From Devosia marina (GTDB taxonomy: Bacteria; Pseudomonadota; Alphaproteobacteria; Rhizobiales; Devosiaceae): a stretch of 64,000 nt of DNA. The notes under the pieces are model-generated. The model did no database searches and was not told where the DNA came from. It saw only the letters and a list, made by a program, of their open reading frames with translations. Both the position numbers and the translations under genes were made by a program. Below, piece after piece: positions 11,936-19,431 of the stretch; the first letter of the stretch is position 1; every line of letters starts with the position of its first letter. Location: contig NZ_WQRF01000001.1 of assembly GCF_009758415.1 (NCBI RefSeq), positions 434,001 through 498,000 of the forward strand, given 5' to 3'.

Positions 11936-11995
11936 CAATCTCTCCGGTGGAGAGGTTTGAGGCGAGAAGGCCGTGCGAGCCATGCTCGAATGGCG
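11936..11995. repeat. Dispersed palindromic repeat, copy B (first copy at 2463)
   Basis: AATCTCTCC-GGT-GGAGAGGTT (11937-11957) forms a 9-pair stem with one G-T wobble. It is followed by AGGCC, GAGCCATGCTC and GCTCGAATGGCG, in the same order and orientation as at 2463-2522. A further small hairpin, TTGCC-GAA-GGCAA, lies just before it (11922-11934). It occupies the parC / Dabb-gene gap. Confidence 0.7.
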
Positions 11996-12047
11996 GTGCG
12001 CAGGGCCGGACGACGCCTGGGCGCGCACGGTCCCTTATACCTCACTT

Positions 12048-12090
12048 TGGGGGAGAGGTCGGCGCGGAGCGCCGGCTGAGGGGGCTGCAG
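12048..12090. repeat. GC-rich boilerplate intergenic repeat
   Basis: GGGGGAGAGGTCGGCGCGGA is followed by GCGCCGGCTGAGGGGG, giving an internal CGGCGC/GCGCCG stem. The same GGGAGAGGT...TGAGGGGG layout recurs at 56536-56665. It lies in the leader of the Dabb-domain gene. Confidence 0.45.
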
Positions 12091-12143
12091 CGGAATCATT
12101 GTGTGAAACATTGTCCCTAACCATCTCCGGAGACTCATCAAAA

Positions 12144-12452
12144 ATGATACGCCACATCGTCCTCCTCCGCTTCCGCGCGGAAATCACCGCCGCAGAAAAA
12201 TCCGCGATCTACGCCGAACTTGAATCACTGCGTGAACTTGTCCCCGGCTTCCTGGGTATGAGCTATGGTGCCAATGCATCTCCGGAAGGACTGCATCAGG
12301 GATATACAGAGGGCTTCACCATGGATTTTGCCGACGAGGCTGCGCGCGACGCCTATCTCGAGCACCCCGCCCACAAGGCGGCAGGCGGGCGCATGGTCGC
12401 CGCGCTCGAGGGCGGGCGCGACGGGCTGATCGTGTTCGATATGGTGGTGTGA
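12144..12452 (+). CDS. Dabb (stress-responsive alpha/beta barrel) domain protein
   Basis: This 102-residue protein is one Dabb domain, a small ferredoxin-like dimeric barrel. It begins MIRHIVLLRFRAEITAAEKS, the usual N-terminal strand and helix, and ends near the typical HPAHKAAGGRMVAAL region. Members have been linked to stress or to small-molecule enzymes, but no reaction can be assigned here. The ATG at 12144 is the first residue of the conserved domain; earlier in-frame ATGs lie in repeat sequence. It converges with bpt, 4 bases away. Confidence 0.85.
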   Translation: MIRHIVLLRFRAEITAAEKSAIYAELESLRELVPGFLGMSYGANASPEGLHQGYTEGFTMDFADEAARDAYLEHPAHKAAGGRMVAALEGGRDGLIVFDMVV

Positions 12453-12456
12453 GGCG

Positions 12457-13188
12457 CTATTCTTCCAGGCGCATCCAGCCCAGCGAGCCCCGTTGCACCT
12501 CGAGGGGGCGATAGTCACCCTTATAGGCCATCTTGGGCGAATCCTTCACCCAATAGCCGAGATAGACATAGCTGAGGCCAGCCGAGCGGACCTGGTTGAT
12601 ATGATCGAGGATCAGAAAGGTGCCCATGCTGCGCTGGGCCATGTCCGGATCGTAGAAGGAATAGACCATGGAAAGCCCATCGGGCATCACATCGGTCAGC
12701 GCTACGGCCACCAGCGGCTGGTCGGGCAGGTCGCGCAGGCGATATTCCACCAGCACAGACTGCACCGGCGTGTCCTCCACCATGTATTCATAGTCCTGGT
12801 AGCTCATCTGCGTCATGCCACCACCGGAATGGCGGGCGTCGAGATAGCGCTTGAACAATTCATACTGCTCAATCGTCGCGACGGTCGGCTGCACCGCCAC
12901 TACAATATCGGCATTGGCCTTGGTGACACGGCGGAAGCGTTTGCTCGGGGCAAATTCCTGCGCCACGATCCGTACCGACTGGCAGGAATTGCAGCCCTCA
13001 CAGGCGGGGCGGTAGATCAGGTTCTGACTGCGGCGAAACCCGTTATCGCTGAGCAATTGGTGCAGCATCGACGCCCGCCGCCCGCTCAGATGGGTGAACA
13101 GCTTGCGCTCCATTTTCCCGGGAAGATAGGGGCATGGCATCGCCGCGGTGAGAAAGAGCTGGGTTGTTTCCGGCGTCTGGTCGGTCAT
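12457..13188 (-). CDS. bpt: Aspartate/glutamate leucyltransferase (N-end rule)
   Basis: Bpt transfers leucine from leucyl-tRNA to N-terminal Asp or Glu of proteins, marking them for ClpAPS degradation. The N-terminal ATE domain has CPYLPGKMERKLFTHLSG and the cysteine cluster RPACEGCNSCQSVRI. The C-terminal GNAT-like part has YLGYWVKDSPKMAYKGDYRP. It has 243 residues from the ATG at 13188; a GTG directly before it is possible but AGG is better placed for the ATG. It is the last gene of a hemB-RDD-bpt run. Confidence 0.93.
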   Translation of the reverse strand: MTDQTPETTQLFLTAAMPCPYLPGKMERKLFTHLSGRRASMLHQLLSDNGFRRSQNLIYRPACEGCNSCQSVRIVAQEFAPSKRFRRVTKANADIVVAVQPTVATIEQYELFKRYLDARHSGGGMTQMSYQDYEYMVEDTPVQSVLVEYRLRDLPDQPLVAVALTDVMPDGLSMVYSFYDPDMAQRSMGTFLILDHINQVRSAGLSYVYLGYWVKDSPKMAYKGDYRPLEVQRGSLGWMRLEE

Positions 13189-13249
13189 CACGGACCTATC
13201 GATGCATATTGGGCCAGATTAGCAGCTTTCTCGCCCCGCAAGCAACGCC

Positions 13250-13780
13250 TCACTCGCCACCGTGATAGGCATCCTGCTCGGACATGCGGTGACGCTGCCA
13301 ATGCCGCATCATCGGCGAACGGCGCACCATGAGCGTGCCCATGATGAAGTCGTGGATCATTTGCCGGCGGGGCGTGAACAGGGCGAACAGCAGCGTCACC
13401 GGCCAGCTGATCCAGATGGTGATCCAGAACACCAGCGCATGCAGGAACGCCATCCAGCCATCCAGCGGCTGGCCCCGCGTCGGGGTCAGTACGATATCCA
13501 TCATCTGCATGCCCACAGTGGCCCGGCGATGCGAGCCCAGCGTGGCGGCGTAGTAAAGAATGATGGCAGCCGGAACGGCAAAGACCAGCGACACCCAGGC
13601 CAGCCCGAAGGTGAAGAACCCCAGGATCGCGCCCACCAGGCTGATCGCCATTACCAGGAACGACATGAGGATCAGATCGATGATGTAGGCCGTAGCGCGC
13701 CGGGTCAGCAGCCCCTCGAACAACTCGGGCGCAGTAGAAGGATCGGGTAGATAGGGGCGGGCCGCTGTGTCCTGTGTCAT
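13250..13780 (-). CDS. RDD family membrane protein
   Basis: The protein (176 residues) has an RDD domain with three or four membrane segments. The family Arg and Asp-Asp-like positions are in RRATAYIIDLILMSFLVM. A later segment carries RRATVGMQMMDIVLT, the typical second motif. The function of RDD proteins is mostly unknown; some are linked to Na+/H+ transport. The ATG at 13780 is chosen because upstream residues look non-conserved. It lies between hemB and bpt on the same strand, an arrangement seen in many Hyphomicrobiales. Confidence 0.85.
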   Translation of the reverse strand: MTQDTAARPYLPDPSTAPELFEGLLTRRATAYIIDLILMSFLVMAISLVGAILGFFTFGLAWVSLVFAVPAAIILYYAATLGSHRRATVGMQMMDIVLTPTRGQPLDGWMAFLHALVFWITIWISWPVTLLFALFTPRRQMIHDFIMGTLMVRRSPMMRHWQRHRMSEQDAYHGGE

Positions 13781-13843
13781 GCAGCACACATTGTCACGCT
13801 CCGCGCGGCTTGCAAGAGCAGCGGGCACATAATTGTGACCGGA

Positions 13844-14857
13844 TCAGCTCCCCAGCGTCCGCGCCATCTCTAGAGCGTAGTAGGTGAGAATGCCGTTGGC
13901 GCCGGCGCGCTTGAAGGCCCAGAGGCTTTCCAGCACCGCCGCATCGCGATTGATCGCCCCGGCCGCCCCCGCCATCTCGATCATCGCGTATTCCCCGCTC
14001 ACCTGATAGGCGTAGATCGGCACATTGAACGCATCGCGGGCGCGCCGGATGACATCGAGATAGGGCATGCCGGGCTTGATCATGATGCTGTCCGCGCCCT
14101 CCGCAATATCCTGCTCGATCTCACGCAGGGCCTCGTCGGAATTGGCAAAGTCCATCTGGTAGGTCCGCTTGTCGCCCTTGAGGCGGCTCCCAGATCCAAC
14201 AGCTTCCCGGAACGGTCCGTAGAAACAGGACGCATATTTGGCGGCATAGGACATGATCTGGACGTGCTCGAAACCTTCTGCATCCAGCGCTGCGCGGATC
14301 GCTGCTACGCGCCCATCCATCATGTCGGATGGCGCGATGATGTCGGCGCCCGCCCGTGCCTGCACCAGGGCCGACTTGACCATCACCGCGACCGTCTCGT
14401 CATTGAGGATTTCGCCGTCCCGCACCAGCCCGTCCTGGCCATCGCTCGAATACTCGTCCAGCGCCACATCGGCGATCAGGCCAATCTCTGGCACGGCCTG
14501 CTTGATGGCGCTGAGGGTCCGGCACATCAGATTGTCGGGGTTGTGCGCCTCAGCGCCATTCTCGCTGCGCAGATGGTCGGGCGTATTGGGGAAGATGGCC
14601 AGCGCTGGAATACCGACATCGCGCGCCTGCCGCGCGGCCTCGACCATCAGATCGATGGAGAGCCGCTCAACCCCCGGCATGGTCTTGATCTGCGTCTTCT
14701 CGTTCTGCCCCTCGATGACAAAGAGCGGCCAGATCAGGTCTCTCGGCAGCAATTCGGTCTCGCGCACCATGGCCCGGGTCCAGTCGGATTGGCGCAGCCG
14801 GCGCATCCGGCGTCCGGCCAGAAAGGACATGTCGTGCTTGGGCCAGTTCTGGGTCAT
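13844..14857 (-). CDS. hemB: Delta-aminolevulinic acid dehydratase (porphobilinogen synthase)
   Basis: HemB joins two 5-aminolevulinate molecules to porphobilinogen in haem synthesis. The two Schiff-base lysines are K207 in MSYAAKYASCF and K261 in SIMIKPGMPYLD. The metal region reads DVALDEYSSDGQDG: the three zinc cysteines of E. coli-type enzymes are replaced by A132, D134 and D142. This is the Mg-dependent type usual in alphaproteobacteria. At 337 residues it is full length. It heads the minus-strand run hemB-RDD-bpt. Confidence 0.97.
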   Translation of the reverse strand: MTQNWPKHDMSFLAGRRMRRLRQSDWTRAMVRETELLPRDLIWPLFVIEGQNEKTQIKTMPGVERLSIDLMVEAARQARDVGIPALAIFPNTPDHLRSENGAEAHNPDNLMCRTLSAIKQAVPEIGLIADVALDEYSSDGQDGLVRDGEILNDETVAVMVKSALVQARAGADIIAPSDMMDGRVAAIRAALDAEGFEHVQIMSYAAKYASCFYGPFREAVGSGSRLKGDKRTYQMDFANSDEALREIEQDIAEGADSIMIKPGMPYLDVIRRARDAFNVPIYAYQVSGEYAMIEMAGAAGAINRDAAVLESLWAFKRAGANGILTYYALEMARTLGS

Positions 14858-14951
14858 CGGGACTCTCCTTGTCGGGGACTAGTTACCAGCGCTCGCCCAC
14901 CGCTCCAAGCCACCGCTTGTCGCAGCCCGATCGGCAGAGTATCAAACCGCC

Positions 14952-15338
14952 ATGCTGTTTCAGGCCCCAAATTTCTCGCTCTATATTCGCGTCGTCGCCA
15001 TCCTGGCGTTGATCCTGGGATTGAGCGACGCGTCCCGGCTCCTCGGCATCAATCTCGGGGCGCAGAGCCCGATCACGGCCATGGGCTTTTCTGCCTTCGC
15101 GTTTCTCGCCGTGTTTTGCCTCGCCAAGCTGTTCGCCGCCGTGGGCTTGTGGATCAAGGCAAGCTGGGGCGCCGTGCTGCTGGTTGGTGTCACAACACTG
15201 GAACTTGGGCTTTACCTCTCTGGCAGTCCCGATGTCCGCATGAGCATGCTGGGCTTTGGCGTGCGTGTCGTACTGCTGGCAGCCATCGTGCTGATCTTCG
15301 GCCTGAGCTTGCGTTTTGCCAGGGCTCAGGCCGACTGA
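14952..15338 (+). CDS. Small integral membrane protein, possibly DUF6163 family
   Basis: The protein has 128 residues and four predicted membrane helices (about 8-28, 42-65, 72-92 and 100-120) with little else. It resembles the small Rhizobiales membrane proteins grouped as DUF6163, but this assignment is from memory. No catalytic motif is visible. It diverges from hemB, 94 bases away, and converges with the XRE regulator, overlapping its 3' end by 13 bases. Confidence 0.7.
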   Translation: MLFQAPNFSLYIRVVAILALILGLSDASRLLGINLGAQSPITAMGFSAFAFLAVFCLAKLFAAVGLWIKASWGAVLLVGVTTLELGLYLSGSPDVRMSMLGFGVRVVLLAAIVLIFGLSLRFARAQAD

Positions 15339-16072
15339 GAAGCCACCGGGTGGAATTGCTCGATGGTGACCTCCTCGGCCAGCGCGTCCTGAGGAGCGCC
15401 AAAGCTGGTAACTGTCGTGAACCATCGTGTGATCTCCCCGTCTATCCTGAATTCAAGCGGCAGGAGCACGGTGCCGCGAGGAAACATTGCCCCCTGGTCC
15501 AAGGCGCTGGCGCCGGGCTGTCGTCTGGCCCGAGCAAGAACCTGCGTTGCCGCGGAGCTGGGGCCATGACGGCGGCTCGCTTCACGCAGGCGCAACAGGA
15601 GATAACCCGCCACATCCTCCCAATTGACGATCGCGTCTCGGACCGGGCCAGGCCGATACACCAGATCGACCAGATTTGACCCGATGCCAGCCCCGGGCGT
15701 CATTGCCACCAGTCTCAAGGCGCCAGCATTGGCATCGAGTATCCCGAAAGCAGCGTCGAGAACCAAGGCGGGGTAGGGTGAATGGGCCTCGAGCAGCAAC
15801 TGCGCAGCCTGTCGGATCTCGGCCATTTGCGGGCTCTGCCAGTCGCTGTCCCCGAACTGCGGCGCAAACCCGGCGGCCACCAGCAGGCCATTTCGCTCGC
15901 GTAATGGCAGAGCAAGCGCTTCGGCCAGGCGAAGCACCATGGCTGTGCTTGGTCTGGCACGAGCCGATTCCAGAAAGGACAGATGGCGCGGTGAAACATC
16001 TGCCGCCATCGCTAGGTTCATCTGGCTCATGCCGCGCCGACTGCGCCATTCGCGCAGCATCGTCTCAAACAT
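15326..16072 (-). CDS. XRE-family transcriptional regulator with MmyB-like ligand domain
   Basis: Residues 1-65 form a helix-turn-helix domain with RRGMSQMNLAMAADVSPRHL and the recognition stretch LSFLESARARPS. The rest (about 95-245) is the MmyB-like domain, thought to bind a small ligand such as a fatty acid. The start at 16072 follows GGAGG by 5 bases; upstream in-frame ATGs lack such a site. It diverges from the membrane-protein gene at 16199, which is its likely target. Confidence 0.88.
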   Translation of the reverse strand: MFETMLREWRSRRGMSQMNLAMAADVSPRHLSFLESARARPSTAMVLRLAEALALPLRERNGLLVAAGFAPQFGDSDWQSPQMAEIRQAAQLLLEAHSPYPALVLDAAFGILDANAGALRLVAMTPGAGIGSNLVDLVYRPGPVRDAIVNWEDVAGYLLLRLREASRRHGPSSAATQVLARARRQPGASALDQGAMFPRGTVLLPLEFRIDGEITRWFTTVTSFGAPQDALAEEVTIEQFHPVASQSA

Positions 16073-16198
16073 TCCCGCCTCCATTATTTCAAGACATGCC
16101 ACTCGGCGCGACGGGTTTCCATTACCTGCGAGGGAATTGAAACGATGACCCGTCTTCCCGACGATCTTTGCATCGTCAAACCGGAATGGAGACAAAGA

Positions 16199-16645
16199 AT
16201 GAGCACGCCCACTTACATTACCAGCCGACCCGCTCCGTCGCTGGTCTATTGGCTGGACGCCGCAGGCTCGCTAGCCTTCGGCATCGTCCTGATCGCTTTG
16301 GCTGCCCCTCTGACTTCCTTGTTGGGGTGGTCTCTTCCAGACGCGGTGCTGACTGCTATCGGTTTTGGATTGCTACCATGGGCACTGTTCAACCTGATCA
16401 TTGCGAGCAGCGCCAGGTCTGTGCCTCGCTTGGTCCGTGTCAACATAGCTGGGGACCTGCTTTGGATAGTGGGCTCGGTCGCCCTCATACTGTTTCATGC
16501 CAGCGAGCTAGCGACGTTGGGATGGGTGGCGCTTGTCGCGCAGGCCTTGGCTGTAGGTGTCGTGATGGCCACTAAGATCTGGGGTGAATGCTGGCTTTCT
16601 GGCCAGCTGTCAGCAAACCAGAGGCAGAGCAGTTGGGCTCGTTAA
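16199..16645 (+). CDS. Four-helix membrane protein, unknown function
   Basis: I do not recognise the family. The protein (148 residues) has about four membrane helices, a short polar N-terminus (MSTPTYITSRPAPSL) and a polar tail. The ATG at 16199 is preceded by GGAGA at a good distance; an in-frame ATG at 16145 is less likely. It lies divergent from the XRE/MmyB regulator with 126 bases between starts, so it is probably controlled by it. Confidence 0.75.
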   Translation: MSTPTYITSRPAPSLVYWLDAAGSLAFGIVLIALAAPLTSLLGWSLPDAVLTAIGFGLLPWALFNLIIASSARSVPRLVRVNIAGDLLWIVGSVALILFHASELATLGWVALVAQALAVGVVMATKIWGECWLSGQLSANQRQSSWAR

Positions 16646-16783
16646 CACTCGGGAATGGTTACAAGTTTCTCACCCGTGGTAAGGCGCCATTAAGCCAAAT
16701 TCTCATTGCATTCCAGTAACATAGTTTTAAGCGTATGGCTTAGGGCGATCTTAGTCGGGTGGCCCTAGTTTAGCCTCATCAGA

Positions 16784-16797
16784 TGCGAAAAATCGCA
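16784..16797. promoter_or_regulatory. Candidate operator palindrome in front of ldtR
   Basis: TGCGA-AAAA-TCGCA is a perfect short inverted repeat 22 bases before the ldtR ATG. MarR proteins commonly bind such palindromes to control themselves. No other support is visible. Confidence 0.35.
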
Positions 16798-16819
16798 CGT
16801 TGAAAACAGTGAGGCAAAA

Positions 16820-17329
16820 ATGGCAATCAAGTCGAACGCGGCCGAGGCGCTCAACCCGGAACGTAGTGAAGGTCTCAAACCCCTTTACCTGGAAGCTGTC
16901 TCCCGCGTGGAGCGTCTCCACCGCCGCCTGCTCGATCTGATCAAGGACGAATTCGACCGCATGGGTTGGGATGACATCAACCCGGTCCAGGCGCTCCTGA
17001 TGTTCAATATCGGCGACGCCGAACTGACCGCCGGCGAGCTACGCTCCCGCGGCTACTATCTTGGCTCCAATGTGTCGTACAATCTCAAGAAGCTGGTCGA
17101 GACCGGCTACATCTTCCAGGAGCGTTCGCGCACCGACCGCCGATCGGTCCGTATCAAGCTCACACCCAAGGGTGAGGAAGTGGCTGAGGTGATCGATGAG
17201 CTCTATGACCGCCACCTCAAATCCATCGACAAGGTTGGTGGCCTGGGTGACGAGGAATTTGACGGCTTGAACAAGGCGCTTGCCCGCCTCGAACGCTTCT
17301 GGGTCGACCAGATTCTCTACAAGCTCTGA
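16820..17329 (+). CDS. ldtR: MarR-family regulator LdtR
   Basis: This winged-helix regulator (169 residues) matches LdtR, known from Liberibacter and rhizobia as the regulator of an L,D-transpeptidase gene. The DNA-binding part runs from DDINPVQALLMFNIGDAELT through the recognition helix SNVSYNLKKLVETGYI and the wing QERSRTDRRSVRIKLTPKG. The gene next to it encodes exactly that target class, which supports the name. A strong terminator separates the two, so control would be in trans. Confidence 0.88.
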   Translation: MAIKSNAAEALNPERSEGLKPLYLEAVSRVERLHRRLLDLIKDEFDRMGWDDINPVQALLMFNIGDAELTAGELRSRGYYLGSNVSYNLKKLVETGYIFQERSRTDRRSVRIKLTPKGEEVAEVIDELYDRHLKSIDKVGGLGDEEFDGLNKALARLERFWVDQILYKL

Positions 17330-17405
17330 TTTTCCTGCCCGCAGGGGCTATGTGAACGAGCGGCAGCTGGTGGCGTGTGTTGCCTCCATGCCACAACTGC
17401 TGAAC

Positions 17406-17436
17406 AACGCCGGCCGAAAGGCTGGCGTTTCTTATT
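17406..17436 (+). terminator. Intrinsic terminator after ldtR
   Basis: AACGCCGGCC (17406-17415) pairs with GGCTGGCGTT (17420-17429) over a GAAA tetraloop, with a G-T wobble. TTTCTTATTT follows. It should stop ldtR transcripts 80-100 bases after the stop codon. Confidence 0.85.
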
Positions 17437-17485
17437 TAGGCCGCAAAGCGCGGGCAACGGAGTTACCTGGTTGGAAACCATTTGC

Positions 17486-17505
17486 TGGCATGGCTACAAA
17501 TGCCA
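17486..17505. promoter_or_regulatory. Candidate operator palindrome upstream of ldtP
   Basis: TGGCAT-N8-ATGCCA is a perfect interrupted palindrome about 97 bases before the ldtP start. It lies after the ldtR terminator, where the ldtP promoter must be. LdtR is the obvious candidate protein, but the sequence differs from the palindrome before ldtR itself. Confidence 0.4.
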
Positions 17506-17601
17506 TACGGGGTTCACAAGGCGTTGAGCCAGATTGTGGATCGCGCCGGGGCGGTGCTATCGCCCTTTAGGCAGGTGGCGGGCGATTTCTAAGGTGGATT
17601 G

Positions 17602-18855
17602 ATGCGGCTGACACGACGTAACTTTATTCGGTCCATGGCAGTTGCCGGGGCATCGGCGGCTGTGCCGGCCTGGGCACAGGATTCCTTGTTCGACATGATG
17701 TCGCGAAGCCGCGTCATCAACGAAGCTGACCCAAGCGGCAATACGGCGGCGGCGGCGGCGACCATCGCGACCAACGAGCCAATCCTCTCCTATGACACGC
17801 TGCACAACCTGCAGCTTGCCATCTCTCAATACGAGCCATTCGTGGCCGCTGGCGGCTGGGAAGAAATCCCCCAGCGCGCCTTCAAGCTTAATCTGGGCAA
17901 GTCCGATCCAGCTGTGGTTCAACTCAAGCGCCGACTGATTTCCTCTGGGGATATGCCGCTGGTCGAGTTTGCCAGCGATATCTTTGATGCCGATACCGAC
18001 CGAGCCGTGCGTGTCTTCCAGGCTCGTCATGGCCTGATCGTCAATGGCTGGATCGACGAGGCGACCTGGTATGCCCTCAACGTGCCGGCCTCGACCCGCC
18101 TGCAGCAGCTCTATCTCAATTATACACGCGTCCAGAACATGGCGCCCCAACTGACCGATCGCTATGTGGTGGTGAACATTCCGGCCGCCACCATCGAGGC
18201 CGTCGGTGGTGGCATGGTCGAACAGCGTCACACGGCGGTCGTTGGCCGCGTCGACCGCGCCACTCCGATTCTTGCCAGCAAGATTCACCAGGTCAATTTC
18301 AACCCTTACTGGCACGTTCCCAAGTCGCTGGTGCGGCAGGATCTCACCAAGTATATGCTGGAAGATCCGCAATATTTGGCCAAGCAGAACATCTTCATCT
18401 ATGACGGTAGCGGCAACACCATCGATCCGGCTACCATTAACTGGGCGAGTATCACCGATGCCCAGGTGAATTATATGTATCGCCAGGAGCCTGGGGCCGA
18501 AAACTCGATGGGCCATTGCAAGATCAATTTCTACAATCCCTTCGACGTCTACCTACACGACACGCCCTCCAAGGCGCTGTTCGGCGAAAACGCCCGTTTC
18601 CACTCGTCCGGCTGTGTCCGGGTGGAAGGGGTCAACCAGCTTGTAGCTTGGCTGCTGCGCGATAATGGCGATTGGGATCAGGCCCGCGTCGACCAGACCT
18701 TTGCCTCGCTCGAGCGCAAGGATGTCAGCCTGAGCACGCAGATGCCCATTCACACGACTTACATCACCGCCTGGGCCAACCGCCAGGGCACGGTCAGCTT
18801 CCGCGACGACGTTTACAATTTTGACGAAGAGGGCAAGGTCAGCTTCACGGCGTGA
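17602..18855 (+). CDS. ldtP: L,D-transpeptidase with peptidoglycan-binding domain (LdtP)
   Basis: L,D-transpeptidases make 3-3 crosslinks in peptidoglycan or attach proteins to it. The N-terminus is a Tat-type signal peptide (LTRRNFIRS, then a hydrophobic run to about AWAQ). A peptidoglycan-binding domain covers about residues 90-155. The YkuD catalytic domain ends with RFHSSGCVRVEGVNQ, where C338 is the nucleophile and H334 lies beside it. The ATG at 17602 follows AAGGTGG; the TTG one codon earlier is less likely. It acts in the periplasm and is the presumed target of LdtR. Confidence 0.9.
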   Translation: MRLTRRNFIRSMAVAGASAAVPAWAQDSLFDMMSRSRVINEADPSGNTAAAAATIATNEPILSYDTLHNLQLAISQYEPFVAAGGWEEIPQRAFKLNLGKSDPAVVQLKRRLISSGDMPLVEFASDIFDADTDRAVRVFQARHGLIVNGWIDEATWYALNVPASTRLQQLYLNYTRVQNMAPQLTDRYVVVNIPAATIEAVGGGMVEQRHTAVVGRVDRATPILASKIHQVNFNPYWHVPKSLVRQDLTKYMLEDPQYLAKQNIFIYDGSGNTIDPATINWASITDAQVNYMYRQEPGAENSMGHCKINFYNPFDVYLHDTPSKALFGENARFHSSGCVRVEGVNQLVAWLLRDNGDWDQARVDQTFASLERKDVSLSTQMPIHTTYITAWANRQGTVSFRDDVYNFDEEGKVSFTA

Positions 18856-18877
18856 TTGCCAGCGCGCGCTTATTTTG

Positions 18878-18909
18878 TGGCTCGGCGCATTGCGTCGGGC
18901 CATAGCTTT
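18878..18909 (+). terminator. Probable terminator after ldtP
   Basis: TGGCTCGGCGC (18878-18888) pairs with GCGTCGGGCCA (18892-18902), 11 pairs including two G-T wobbles, with an ATT loop. TAGCTTTTG follows. The T-run is short, so efficiency is uncertain. Confidence 0.5.
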
Positions 18910-18955
18910 TGAATGGCAAGCGACTCCGCTATGATCCGTCCGGAAGTGAGGTGAC

Positions 18956-19168
18956 ATGAGCGCGGGCGACGTTCTGTTTGAGTTTGTCCAAATGGGACAA
19001 CAGATGCGCGTTGCCGCGATTGACGAGGCGACCGGCACCGAAGTTGTAGTCATCACGCCGCTCAACGCCACCAAATTGCAGATGCAGCGCGTGGCCATGG
19101 CCAAGCTCAAGCGCAAGCTGGAGCAGGCGACACCCGCGCCAGCACCGGTGAGCGGCAAATTTGCCTGA
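18956..19168 (+). CDS. Small conserved protein, possibly DUF6898 family
   Basis: The 70-residue protein has a beta-rich core (VLFEFVQMGQQMRVAAIDEA, then GTEVVVITP) and a C-terminal helix with many Lys and Arg. The core resembles small rhizobial proteins labelled DUF6898; I give this name from memory. GAGGTG lies just before the ATG. No membrane segment or catalytic motif is seen. It stands alone between ldtP and the ZTP riboswitch. Confidence 0.65.
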   Translation: MSAGDVLFEFVQMGQQMRVAAIDEATGTEVVVITPLNATKLQMQRVAMAKLKRKLEQATPAPAPVSGKFA

Positions 19169-19216
19169 GCCGGATACTTTTTTCTTTCCCTCGTTTCCCC
19201 GCTGCGGCATAACAGG

Positions 19217-19296
19217 AGCGTTCGCGCGACTGGCGAGAAGAGATGGGGAACCATCGGGGAACGCGAACCTTAGCAAGAGCCGCTCGCCTGGGCACC
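19217..19296 (+). promoter_or_regulatory. ZTP (pfl motif) riboswitch upstream of glyA
   Basis: The pfl consensus is clear. P1 is GTTCGCG (19220-19226) with CGCGAAC (19262-19268). CGACTGGCG follows P1, then a small hairpin ATGG-GGAA-CCAT (19243-19254) and CGGGGAACGC. The 3' domain has GCCGCTCGCCTGGGCA, the most conserved part of the class. GGCGAG (19232-19237) can form the pseudoknot with CTCGCC (19283-19288). ZTP aptamers sense ZMP/ZTP, which build up when 10-formyl-THF is short, and usually switch on one-carbon genes. glyA starts 135 bases downstream. Confidence 0.92.
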
Positions 19297-19431
19297 CATC
19301 CGCAATCAGGGGAGCCCCATGCGTTTCTCAAATCTATCCACACATCATTGCCGGCCTTGGAATCGCGATTTGTCACGTGATAAAGCCTTCGCCACGCCGA
19401 CCCACACGATCGTCAACGAGGTAATCGCCCG

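Noticed and set aside
17280-17570. 96-codon frame between ldtR and ldtP
   Set aside because: It spans the ldtR terminator, has no ribosome site and no conserved look.
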